In this document: piece after piece, positions 34,380-42,102 of the stretch
How the letters are laid out: every line of letters begins with the position of its first letter
Numbering within the stretch: the first letter of the stretch is position 1
Assembly: GCA_963655255.1 (NCBI GenBank)
Contig: CAVKEB010000001.1
Coordinates: 62,001-126,000 of the forward strand
Length of the DNA: 64,000 nt
Reading direction: 5' to 3'
Source of the DNA: CAG-791 sp963655255
GTDB lineage: Bacteria > Bacillota > Clostridia > Lachnospirales > Lachnospiraceae
Program-made: the position numbers and the translations under genes
The notes under the pieces: generated by a model
Database searches by the model: none
The model's input: the letters and a program-made list of their open reading frames with translations, nothing else
Told to the model about the DNA's origin: nothing

Positions 34380-35660
34380 TCAGCTGTCTGTCAGCGTCAG
34401 ATCCTGCTCCCATTTCAGTCCGCTGGACGGGAAGATTTCTCCGAAGCCCAGATCCTCAATCTGAATGTGGAGCCTCTCGGCCGACAGCATGGAAAACTCC
34501 AGCCGCACCCTTGTCATTCTACCCTCCCGGACCGGGAGACGATCCAGGCGGATATGAAACGGCTCTTCCTTTCCTCCCGTCAGAGGGTGCAGGATCAGGT
34601 TGATCTCGGCCGTGCTGTCCAGAATCACGTCAGCACTCCTTCTCACCTCATACCAGTTGACACCGGCATCCACCAGTGAAATCCGGGCCGGTTCTCCGCG
34701 GTCCAGCGCCTTCATCAGGATGTTGCTGCGCAGCTTGTTCTGATCGAGGAACAGGTACCTTGACAGAATTTCCGGCTTCTCCTCCTTGAATACCGCGCCG
34801 TAGGCAGCGCCCTTGCTGAACAGATTCCCGCCGAGGAATGCTCTTCTTCCCTGGCAGAGGAAAACCGTGGACTTCTTCATCCAGCCGCCCTTGAAGCCGC
34901 TGCCGACCAGGTAGACCGAAGAGAAATTGTGTCCTGCGAGCTCCTCGCGCAGGATTCCCGCGAACTCACGGTCCCTTCCTGCGTCGTCCTGGGCGAACAG
35001 TCCCGGATATTCATTTTCCTCCAGATACGACACCACCGGTGTCGTGTGCGGATTGAAGATCAGCTTCGTGACATGAAGGCGGCCTCCCGTCTCGTAATCG
35101 AACAGCGCCGCCGCAGGCTCCCGCAGAGACTCGTCCTGATTCAGCATGAAATCATAGAAGGATCCCGCAAAGCTCTGGTAGTACACCGCCGCCTTCAGGT
35201 TCAGGCGCTTTCGCACATTCTCCAGCAGCTCAATCGTTCTGCTGTCCATCGTTCTCGCCGTGAACATCACCGCCGCGATGCCGCCGGGAATTTCCCGTTC
35301 CAGCTCCTGAAGGCACCGGTTCACATAGAGGGCGAGGAGCGCTGCGGGGTCGTATTCCGTCTCCCCGATTGCCACCGGCGATCCGTCCAGGGCAAGGGAG
35401 AGGAGCCTCGGAATGAAAATCCGGTTCTCCTCTGCGGAATGCTCCACGGCCTCCTCGCCGTAAAACCACTGATTTTCTCCCGCGGTCTTGCACAGCGCCA
35501 TCGGAATGTCAAACTTCCCGCTCCCCGGCACCCTCGCATAGGTAACCGGCTCCTGCAGGAGTCTTCCCTTCTGCGCACGACACCACGAAATCTGGCAGGC
35601 CTCGTCCCGCAGATCCATTCCGACCATGTACTTTTTCTCACCCTGTCTGTCAAAGAGCAT
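34380..35660 (-). CDS. Actin/Hsp70-fold protein, DUF5716-like
   Basis: 426 residues, cytoplasmic. Features of the actin/Hsp70 ATPase fold are visible: an N-terminal strand pair KKYMVGMDLRDEACQISWC (phosphate-1 position), AAALFDYETGGRLHVTKLIF (phosphate-2 position), and VYLVGSGFKGGWMKKS near residue 247 (adenosine position). CQGRRAFLGGNLFSKGAAYG follows. The phosphate-1 loop is not canonical, so nucleotide hydrolysis is uncertain. The last 100 residues look like a beta-rich domain. I match it from memory to DUF5716, a family I associate with Lachnospiraceae and of unknown role. AAGGAG lies 12 nt upstream, inside the preceding microgene. Confidence 0.8.
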   Translation of the reverse strand: MLFDRQGEKKYMVGMDLRDEACQISWCRAQKGRLLQEPVTYARVPGSGKFDIPMALCKTAGENQWFYGEEAVEHSAEENRIFIPRLLSLALDGSPVAIGETEYDPAALLALYVNRCLQELEREIPGGIAAVMFTARTMDSRTIELLENVRKRLNLKAAVYYQSFAGSFYDFMLNQDESLREPAAALFDYETGGRLHVTKLIFNPHTTPVVSYLEENEYPGLFAQDDAGRDREFAGILREELAGHNFSSVYLVGSGFKGGWMKKSTVFLCQGRRAFLGGNLFSKGAAYGAVFKEEKPEILSRYLFLDQNKLRSNILMKALDRGEPARISLVDAGVNWYEVRRSADVILDSTAEINLILHPLTGGKEEPFHIRLDRLPVREGRMTRVRLEFSMLSAERLHIQIEDLGFGEIFPSSGLKWEQDLTLTDS

Positions 35661-35666
35661 GGGTTT

Positions 35667-35753
35667 TTATTTCTCCTTAAATTCTTCTGCCTTTTTCAGG
35701 ACATCTCGAATTTTCTTGCGAAAATCCTCGATGTCATCGGCCAGAGCCATCAT
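35667..35753 (-). CDS. 28-residue charged helical microprotein gene
   Basis: An ORF too short for ordinary gene finding: it begins MMALADDIEDFRKK and ends KKAEEFKEK, a single amphipathic, highly charged helix. Its start overlaps the 3' end of the DUF5717-like gene by 20 nt in another frame. Its codons for Lys-Glu contain the AAGGAG that serves the next gene, and its stop is 6 nt before that gene's ATG. This tiling fits translational coupling. No clear ribosome site of its own is visible, so it may rely on coupling. The alternative is that it is the true C terminus of the large protein after a frameshift. Confidence 0.55.
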   Translation of the reverse strand: MMALADDIEDFRKKIRDVLKKAEEFKEK

Positions 35754-38700
35754 CAAAGATCCGGCTGACCATCCAGGATTTCCGGCTGTATTTCTCGAGC
35801 CGGCTCAGCGCCTCCGCATCCCTTCCGAGTGCGGTCAGCATGGCAATCTCGTTGATCGCGCTGAAACGGTCCTGCCCGGACACCGGCGTCCGCGCGTCCT
35901 GTCCGATGGTTCCGCTCTCCACAATATTCTTCTCCGCATCGTCATCCGTGATGTAATAGTGCATCTGCTCGCCGAAGAACAGAAGGAATCCCGTGACATA
36001 CACGCCCTCGTACATCTCCTTCATTTCCTTCGCGGCATATTTGTCCCGGATGCCGTTCCGCTCCATCGCATAATGATACAGCACCCGCTTTCCGGCGTTC
36101 TCCGGGCCGGAGCGGTATTCCACCAGCGTCTCGTCCGCATAGGCCTGAAGCCCCGGCAGGACGCCGACGAACTGACGGAAGAACGGGAACACGATTTTCT
36201 GTTCCAGAAGATCCGTGAGGAACAGGCTCGTGACCTCCAGATCCCTGTCCGCAATCTCTCCGGACTGCTCCGAGCGGTGCTTCAGCCAGGCGATCCGGCA
36301 GATGTCAAGAAGCGGTACGCCCGCGCGGCCGAACTCGGCGATCAGCGAGAACTCCTCTTCTTCCATCTCTTTTCTGCTGACGAAGTAGAAATGTCCCGCC
36401 TGCGCCAGCGCGTCTGCCAGAAGCTCCGCGTCCGTCCCGTCCTTCCGGCACTCCAGGATCAGGTCCTTCCGGTTCTCCGGGATCTCCCCGGTAAAGAGCA
36501 CCTGCCAGAGGATCCTCCGGCACAGCGTCCCTTCCTCCAGCTCGAAGCCCTCGAGCGCAAGCCGGATTTTCTCCATATCCTTCGTGAGGCCATCCCAGAA
36601 GTCTGCCAGATAGGTCAGCACCTCCGCGTTGTAGCTGCCCTTTGCAAACGCCGCAAAGGAGAGGGCCGTCAGATTCTCATCGTCCACCGGCGTCCTGTCC
36701 TGCAGAAGCTCCGTGCACATGCGCAGGAGGACGTCGCCGTCCACTCCTGCGGTTCCATAGCGGCAGACCCACTGATACGCCTTGTCCGAAAGTCCGCGCA
36801 CCGTCAGTGCCCGGAGCATCTGCGCCCGCGCCTCCGCATCCAGTCCGTCCGGCCCGAGCTTCTGCAGGAAATCGTCCAGACTCTCCGTGTCTCCCTGCTT
36901 CTCATAGAAGCGCAGGAGCTCCCTCCGGAGGCACTTACGGTAACTCTCCGGAATCTCCGGATTCTCCGCCATACTCCGATAGCACGCGGCATTTTCCTTC
37001 GACACGCGGTAATACGAGCCGCTCATTCCGGACAGATACAGCTCGAATCCGATGTTGCTCACCTGATAGACGGAAAGGAGTCTCGCCAGCTTCTCATAGT
37101 CCATGAGGTGTGTCACCTCGCAGGATTCCCCTGCGTGGCGGTCTCCGTTGTCCTCTTCCGACAAAAGAACGGCATCCCCGCCGTACACCGGCAGAATCGC
37201 GGCTCCCTGCAGAAGCGGGAAATACTGCTCCGACCGGAAATGCTCATAGACAAGAACGAGGCGCCCCGCTTTTTCCTCTTTTGCCCGGACCAGGCAGGAG
37301 AACACCGCCGGCACCGCCGCTGCCGCCGTCTCTTCGTTCAGGACACGGCCCGCTGTCAGATAATGCTCATACAGATACGCCAGATCCGGATTCATCCGGT
37401 GCTGCATCAACTGATCCAGCGTAAAGCGGTCGATCTGCGGCAGATACTGATCCATCAGATCCGCATAAGTCTCCCTGTTCTCCAGAACATAGCGGAAAAG
37501 ATACGCGCTCGCCGCCCACGGCAGCGAATTCTGAAAGGCGAAGTAGCGGACGATCATCTGCGGCAGCGTTCCCTGATAATCCACGGGCAGCGCCAGCATG
37601 TAATAGTCCAGAAGCCTTGTGATCGAAAGTCCCGCATCCACGCCCCGCTGGTACCAGACAAAGGAGACCTTCCCCGTCTCATTGCCGCGGATGAGAAGCG
37701 TGCAGATGCTCTCCAGAACATCGCGCTTCCGGAGCTCCGGGATCTGCGTGTCATAGGCCATCTCCAGAATCCGGAACAGCCGCTTCGAAAAGGTCTTGCG
37801 GCGGACCGCCAGATAATTCAGCTGTGTGATGACCGATTCGGTCAAAATATCGTGTTTTGCCGCAAAATAAAGGGTTTGCAGCTCCAGATTACCCAGCTCA
37901 TACAGGATTCCGGAAGAGTCCTGCATCAGCTGATAATATTCCAGATACAGAAGCGGCGAGCGGCAGCCCGCCTCATAGTTCCTGCGCAGCATCCGCGCCG
38001 TCTCCGCAGGCCTTCGCATCAGGTCCGAGTCCGCGTACAGAAGGAGCCAGGTGATCCAGAAATTCTCCGGATTCTGCCGCTGCCTTCTGGTCAGTCCGCG
38101 CACCGCATCTCCCGCCGTTTCGTAAGATCTGCGTTCTCCGGAGGTCTCGCTCTCGGCGCACAGGACGGTCAGATACATTCGGTAGGAATAGGTCAGGTCA
38201 TCCTCGAGATCAAACTGTGCAACGGAAAACGGAGGAAGCTCCGTGTCCAGTCCGGAAAGTCTCCGGTTCAGGGCCTGCAGCTCCCAGACGGCTTCCTGCT
38301 CCTCGTGCACCGTCAGAAGGTAATGGATCCGGTACAGCGCCGTCATCGGGTTGTTCCGGTCCGCCTCCTGGAGCCGCCGCACGAGGCTTCCCATGTGTTC
38401 CGCGAACGTCTTGCCGCTGCACTTATGGCAGCGCATCTGTACATATTCCTGCATCATCTGCAGGATGACCTTCTGCTGTTCCCGGCGGTGAAGGGTTCGG
38501 AGCGCCGTCCCCATTCCGCAGGAGACCGTCACCGGGATCCGGATTTTCTCTCCGTAGGCGGGAACCAGCGTCAGGCATCCGAAATTCCGTCCCGCATGAA
38601 GATCCGCCGGATCAATCGTAACCGTGACCGGTGCCGTTCCTTCCTCAAACGAAGCGTCGGTCAGTTCATTCACATCTGCGGAGAGGAAATCCCCCTCCGT

Positions 38701-39399
38701 GAAAATCCGCACGCCGGTATAGCCCCAGCCGTTCCTGCGCACGTGCACCGGTCTGCGGATGAGCTCGGTCTGCGACACGGGGAGCTCCGCCTGAATCTCC
38801 TTCTGGTCCGCCGTAAACTCCACCGGCTGCTTCTTCCCTGCCGCGATCAGAAATTCCTCGACATTGTGTGCGTTTCCCTTTCGCGCCGAGAGGCCGCGGT
38901 ACAGGGTCTGGATTTTCCCACCCTCCTTCGCCGCGATGGCCTCGAATTCCTGCCGGTAGAACAGCTGCACGGCCTCCTGCCAGTTGGCCCTTGCCAGGTT
39001 CGTGTAATGCACCAGATTCCGCATCGGGCCGAGGCTCGACTCCAGAGACTCCTCCTGCACCCTGGCATGAAACGGGATTTCGTACTCCCCCATGTCCGAA
39101 AGGATCCGGAAGCTTCCCTCCAGCACGTCGCCGCAGGTCAGTCCATCCGCATTCAGCCGGTAGGAAATCACTTCCCTCGCTCCCGAAAATACATTGGACA
39201 GAAGCTCCACTGCCGGTTCCGAAGACAGAACGAACCCGTTGGCAACCTTTCCATCCGGTCCGTAAATTGTAAAAGAGCCCTCGCATGCCGCACCGGGAAC
39301 CAGATTCATGGTGATCGAATCGGTCGAAAAGGTCAGAGAGCCCTTTCTGATATGAAATTTCTCTCCGCCCATTTTCGCGCGTTCCTGATACTGCAGCAT
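35734..39399 (-). CDS. Giant beta-sandwich plus helical-repeat protein, DUF5717-like
   Basis: About 1,221 residues, no signal peptide, no clear membrane segment. The N-terminal 300 residues look beta-rich, with repeated sandwich-like units (FHIRKGSLTFSTDSITMNLV; VTVTIDPADLHAGRNFGCL). From about residue 320 to the end it is a long helical-repeat scaffold (ALYRIHYLLTVHEEQEAVWE; YAFQNSLPWAASAYLFRYVL), reminiscent of TPR/HEAT solenoids. I match it from memory to DUF5717. No catalytic motif is visible. The start is uncertain: ATG 39399 has AAGGAG 12 nt upstream, ATG 39420 has none. It is the first gene of the set and has a structured leader. Confidence 0.8.
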   Translation of the reverse strand: MLQYQERAKMGGEKFHIRKGSLTFSTDSITMNLVPGAACEGSFTIYGPDGKVANGFVLSSEPAVELLSNVFSGAREVISYRLNADGLTCGDVLEGSFRILSDMGEYEIPFHARVQEESLESSLGPMRNLVHYTNLARANWQEAVQLFYRQEFEAIAAKEGGKIQTLYRGLSARKGNAHNVEEFLIAAGKKQPVEFTADQKEIQAELPVSQTELIRRPVHVRRNGWGYTGVRIFTEGDFLSADVNELTDASFEEGTAPVTVTIDPADLHAGRNFGCLTLVPAYGEKIRIPVTVSCGMGTALRTLHRREQQKVILQMMQEYVQMRCHKCSGKTFAEHMGSLVRRLQEADRNNPMTALYRIHYLLTVHEEQEAVWELQALNRRLSGLDTELPPFSVAQFDLEDDLTYSYRMYLTVLCAESETSGERRSYETAGDAVRGLTRRQRQNPENFWITWLLLYADSDLMRRPAETARMLRRNYEAGCRSPLLYLEYYQLMQDSSGILYELGNLELQTLYFAAKHDILTESVITQLNYLAVRRKTFSKRLFRILEMAYDTQIPELRKRDVLESICTLLIRGNETGKVSFVWYQRGVDAGLSITRLLDYYMLALPVDYQGTLPQMIVRYFAFQNSLPWAASAYLFRYVLENRETYADLMDQYLPQIDRFTLDQLMQHRMNPDLAYLYEHYLTAGRVLNEETAAAAVPAVFSCLVRAKEEKAGRLVLVYEHFRSEQYFPLLQGAAILPVYGGDAVLLSEEDNGDRHAGESCEVTHLMDYEKLARLLSVYQVSNIGFELYLSGMSGSYYRVSKENAACYRSMAENPEIPESYRKCLRRELLRFYEKQGDTESLDDFLQKLGPDGLDAEARAQMLRALTVRGLSDKAYQWVCRYGTAGVDGDVLLRMCTELLQDRTPVDDENLTALSFAAFAKGSYNAEVLTYLADFWDGLTKDMEKIRLALEGFELEEGTLCRRILWQVLFTGEIPENRKDLILECRKDGTDAELLADALAQAGHFYFVSRKEMEEEEFSLIAEFGRAGVPLLDICRIAWLKHRSEQSGEIADRDLEVTSLFLTDLLEQKIVFPFFRQFVGVLPGLQAYADETLVEYRSGPENAGKRVLYHYAMERNGIRDKYAAKEMKEMYEGVYVTGFLLFFGEQMHYYITDDDAEKNIVESGTIGQDARTPVSGQDRFSAINEIAMLTALGRDAEALSRLEKYSRKSWMVSRIFDDGSGR

Positions 39400-39433
39400 G
39401 GTGATCGTTTGCTCCTTCATTTAATGTAATGGC

Positions 39434-39506
39434 TTGTCAGCCCCCAACCCGCATCGCCAAGCAAGCTTGCCTCTGCGGGATTTGGATTTTGACGAGGTGC
39501 TGACAA
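39434..39506 (-). other. Structured RNA leader of the DUF5717-like operon
   Basis: Three nested pairings lie in 73 nt: TTGTCAGC/GCTGACAA (39434-39441 with 39499-39506), CCCGCA/TGCGGG (39448-39453 with 39474-39479) and an inner GCAAGCTTGC (39461-39470). It begins just after a minus-strand TATAAT (39518-39513), so it would be the very 5' end of the mRNA, ending 14 nt before ATG 39420. No known riboswitch class is recognised. Confidence 0.6.
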
Positions 39507-39512
39507 ATATAC

Positions 39513-39518
39513 ATTATA
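39513..39518 (-). promoter_or_regulatory. Candidate -10 box of the DUF5717-like operon
   Basis: A perfect TATAAT on the minus strand, immediately after the htpG terminator. No good -35 hexamer lies at 16-18 bp because that position falls in the terminator stem, so an activator may be required or the site may be weak. Confidence 0.5.
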
Positions 39519-39521
39519 CAC

Positions 39522-39573
39522 AAAAAGAGCCATGCGGGCACGGATTACCACCATGCCGCGCATAGCTCTTTTT
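39522..39573 (-). terminator. Terminator of htpG
   Basis: AAAAAGAGC (39522-39530) pairs with GCTCTTTTT (39565-39573); further pairing occurs between CATGCGG and CCGCGCAT. The minus strand ends in TTTTTGTG. A T-rich stretch on the plus side makes it potentially bidirectional. Confidence 0.85.
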
Positions 39574-39591
39574 CTTCTTTTTTAGTCCGGA

Positions 39592-41814
39592 TCAGTCTTT
39601 TTTCTCTTCAGAAGTTTCGGCCTTTTCCTCTGCCGCGGCATCGGATGCGGCTTCTTTTGCCGGTTCTGCCTCTTCTTCCTTGCTGCCTGCCGCTTCTGCT
39701 CCAGTGAGAATCATCATGATCTCATTGGTTCTCGCGACAAACTTCGACATTTCATCAGGAGTCAGCGGTGCGTTCTGGAGTTTTGCCAGATCGTACAGCT
39801 GTGCGCACACCGTCTGGGCCTTCTTGTCGTCCTGATGCGCCTGCACGAACTGAACCAGCGGGTGCTTTGCATTCAGGATGAGGGTCTGTCCTTCGTCTCC
39901 GAACATACCCATGTCGGAACCGCCCATCGAGTACATCTTCATCATGTCCTGCATGCGGCGGCTCTGCTCGTCAACCTTCAGAATCGAAGAAACATTCTTC
40001 TCCTTCAGGTTCTCCAGAACAACCTTCAGCTTGTCGTTTCCGAGCGCCTTGCGGAAGGTCTTCTCCAGTTCCTTCCCCTGCTCTTCCAGAACCTTGGCGT
40101 CCTTCTTGCTGGTGCGGCCCTTCAGGACCTCATCCACACCGGCATCGATGCGGGCGAAATGAATGCCCTCGTTCTTCATCTCCAGCTGCTGGATGAACGG
40201 AGAGTCAATGTTGGAATTCAGAATGAAGGCCTGCAGCTTGTGCTCGCGGAACATCCGGATGTACTGTCCCTGCTGCTGCTCATTCGTCACGTAGTAAATC
40301 GTGCGTTCCTTCTTCTCTTCCTTGGCGTCCTTATTCTCTGCCTTCTCGTCCTTCTTGTCGTCAACGACCTCGGCTTCCACCTTGTTGCCATTCTCGTCCA
40401 CGGCGGCATCCTTCTCATCCGGATCCGTCTTGTTAACTTCCAGAGCCTCCGGCAGCGTCAGGTACTTGCCGTCCAGATCCTTGAACAGGATGTAGTCGGT
40501 CATCTTCTCGCAGAACTTATCGTCCTTGAGGCACCCGTACTTGATGAACGGGCTTATGTCATCCCAGTACTTGTCGTAGTTGTCCTTGTCCGTCTTGCAC
40601 ATTCCGGCAAGCTTGTCGGCAACCTTCTTCGTGATGTAATCCGAGATCTTCTTCGCAAAGCCGTCGTTCTGCAGTGCGCTTCTGGAGACATTCAGCGGCA
40701 GATCCGGGCAGTCGATGACACCCTTTAAGAGCATCAGGAACTCCGGAATGACTTCCTTGATGTTATCAGCGATGAAGACCTGATTGTTGTACAGCTTGAT
40801 CACGCCCTCCGCGGATTCGTACTCCAGATTGATCTTCGGGAAGTACAGAATGCCCTTCAGATTGAACGGATAATCCATGTTCAGATGGATCCAGAACAGA
40901 GGCTCCTTGTAGTCGTTGAAGAGCTTGCGGTAGAACTCCTTGTACTCTTCATCCGTGCAGTCCTTCGGGTTCTTCATCCAAAGAGGCGACGGGTCATTGA
41001 TCAGTTCCGGACGCTTGCGGATCTTCAGCTGCTTCTCTTCGGGCTTTTCTTCCTTCTTGTCCTCTGCAGCCTTCTCCTTCTCTGCGCCCTCATCCTTCTT
41101 CTCTTCCTTCTTCGGCTCGATGACCTCAATGACGACATCGTCCGGACGGCGCTCGGATTCCTTGATGGTCTGCGTTTCCTTGGTGTCCTTCACGGACAGA
41201 TAAATCTCGGTCGGCATGTAACCGCAGTACTTGTCAATGACCTCGCGGGCGCGATAGTAGTTTGCGAACTCCACGCAGTCCTCGGACAGGTGGAGCGTCA
41301 CGGTTGTACCGACGGTCGTCTTCGAGCTGTCCTCCATGGAGAACTCACTGCCGCCGTCGCATTCCCAGTGAACGGCCCTGGCATCCTTCTGATAAGAGAG
41401 CGTGTCAATGGTTACCAGATCGGAAACCATGAATGCCGAATAGAAGCCCAGTCCGAAATGACCGATGATCTGGTCATTGTTCGCCTTGTCCTTGTACTTG
41501 TTCATGAATGCTTCCGCACCGGAAAAAGCGATATTGTTGATGTATTCCTTCACTTCATCGGCGGTCATGCCGAGTCCGTTATCCGTGATCTGAATGGTCT
41601 TCGCCTCCGGATCCAGAACCACGTCAATTCTTGCCTTCCATCCCTCCGGAAGCTCCGTCTCGCCCATCATCTCGAGCTTCTTCAGCTTCGTAATCGCATC
41701 ACAGCCGTTGGAAATCAGCTCACGATAGAAAATATCATGATCACTGTACAGCCACTTTTTGATAATCGGGAACATGTTCTCGCTGTTGATGGATAACTGT
41801 CCTTTTTCTGCCAT
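39592..41814 (-). CDS. htpG: Hsp90 chaperone HtpG with acidic insertions
   Basis: 740 residues, about 100 longer than usual bacterial HtpG. The GHKL ATPase domain is intact: ELISNGCDAITKL, DNGLGMTADEV, and IGHFGLGFYSAFMVSD. Middle- and C-terminal domains follow. Three acidic Lys/Glu stretches stand out: one near residues 235-260 between N and middle domains, where eukaryotic Hsp90 has its charged linker, one near 473-500, and a tail from about 708 ending EEKKD. ATG 41814 follows AAAGGA. The promoter at 41979-42007 and a perfect CIRCE element indicate HrcA-controlled heat induction. It is monocistronic, with a terminator. Confidence 0.96.
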   Translation of the reverse strand: MAEKGQLSINSENMFPIIKKWLYSDHDIFYRELISNGCDAITKLKKLEMMGETELPEGWKARIDVVLDPEAKTIQITDNGLGMTADEVKEYINNIAFSGAEAFMNKYKDKANNDQIIGHFGLGFYSAFMVSDLVTIDTLSYQKDARAVHWECDGGSEFSMEDSSKTTVGTTVTLHLSEDCVEFANYYRAREVIDKYCGYMPTEIYLSVKDTKETQTIKESERRPDDVVIEVIEPKKEEKKDEGAEKEKAAEDKKEEKPEEKQLKIRKRPELINDPSPLWMKNPKDCTDEEYKEFYRKLFNDYKEPLFWIHLNMDYPFNLKGILYFPKINLEYESAEGVIKLYNNQVFIADNIKEVIPEFLMLLKGVIDCPDLPLNVSRSALQNDGFAKKISDYITKKVADKLAGMCKTDKDNYDKYWDDISPFIKYGCLKDDKFCEKMTDYILFKDLDGKYLTLPEALEVNKTDPDEKDAAVDENGNKVEAEVVDDKKDEKAENKDAKEEKKERTIYYVTNEQQQGQYIRMFREHKLQAFILNSNIDSPFIQQLEMKNEGIHFARIDAGVDEVLKGRTSKKDAKVLEEQGKELEKTFRKALGNDKLKVVLENLKEKNVSSILKVDEQSRRMQDMMKMYSMGGSDMGMFGDEGQTLILNAKHPLVQFVQAHQDDKKAQTVCAQLYDLAKLQNAPLTPDEMSKFVARTNEIMMILTGAEAAGSKEEEAEPAKEAASDAAAEEKAETSEEKKD

Positions 41815-41978
41815 AATTCTCATTCCTTTCTGACAGACCGCCCGGATTCCGTTTCTCATCCCCCCGGAACCCTGTTACCATACGTTCCGCTCTCCCGCCG
41901 CCCGGTTTCACGGCATCCGAAGATCCCGTTTCCCGAGGGAAAAGAGCTGTTCTCGCGGTCATTTTTCTCATAAGTCCA

Positions 41979-42007
41979 AGTCTAGCCTCTGCCCCTTTCA
42001 AAGTCAA
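41979..42007 (-). promoter_or_regulatory. htpG promoter
   Basis: On the minus strand TTGACT (42007-42002), a 17-bp spacer and TAGACT (41984-41979) form a vegetative promoter. The leader of about 160 nt up to the ATG is long and unannotated. Confidence 0.8.
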
Positions 42008-42014
42008 TAAAAAA

Positions 42015-42041
42015 TTAGCACTCAGTAAAGATGAGTGCTAA
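42015..42041. promoter_or_regulatory. CIRCE operator (HrcA site)
   Basis: TTAGCACTC-N9-GAGTGCTAA is a perfect match to the CIRCE consensus, the inverted repeat bound by the heat-shock repressor HrcA. It lies 7 bp upstream of the htpG -35 box, which places htpG in the HrcA regulon; B. subtilis htpG is not CIRCE-controlled. Confidence 0.95.
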
Positions 42042-42102
42042 CAATATCCTGAAAAGCCTTTATTTTCAACGTTTGTTAAATTCTTAAAAAAGTGTTAACT
42101 GT

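Noticed and set aside
35626..39429. 1,267-codon plus-strand ORF opposite the DUF5717-like gene
   Set aside because: Length comes from the GC-biased third positions of the real gene; the translation is Arg/Leu-rich with no recognisable motif.
42075..42099. GTTAA...TTAAC symmetry between the foldase stop and CIRCE as a terminator
   Set aside because: AT-rich weak pairing without a stable stem; likely chance.
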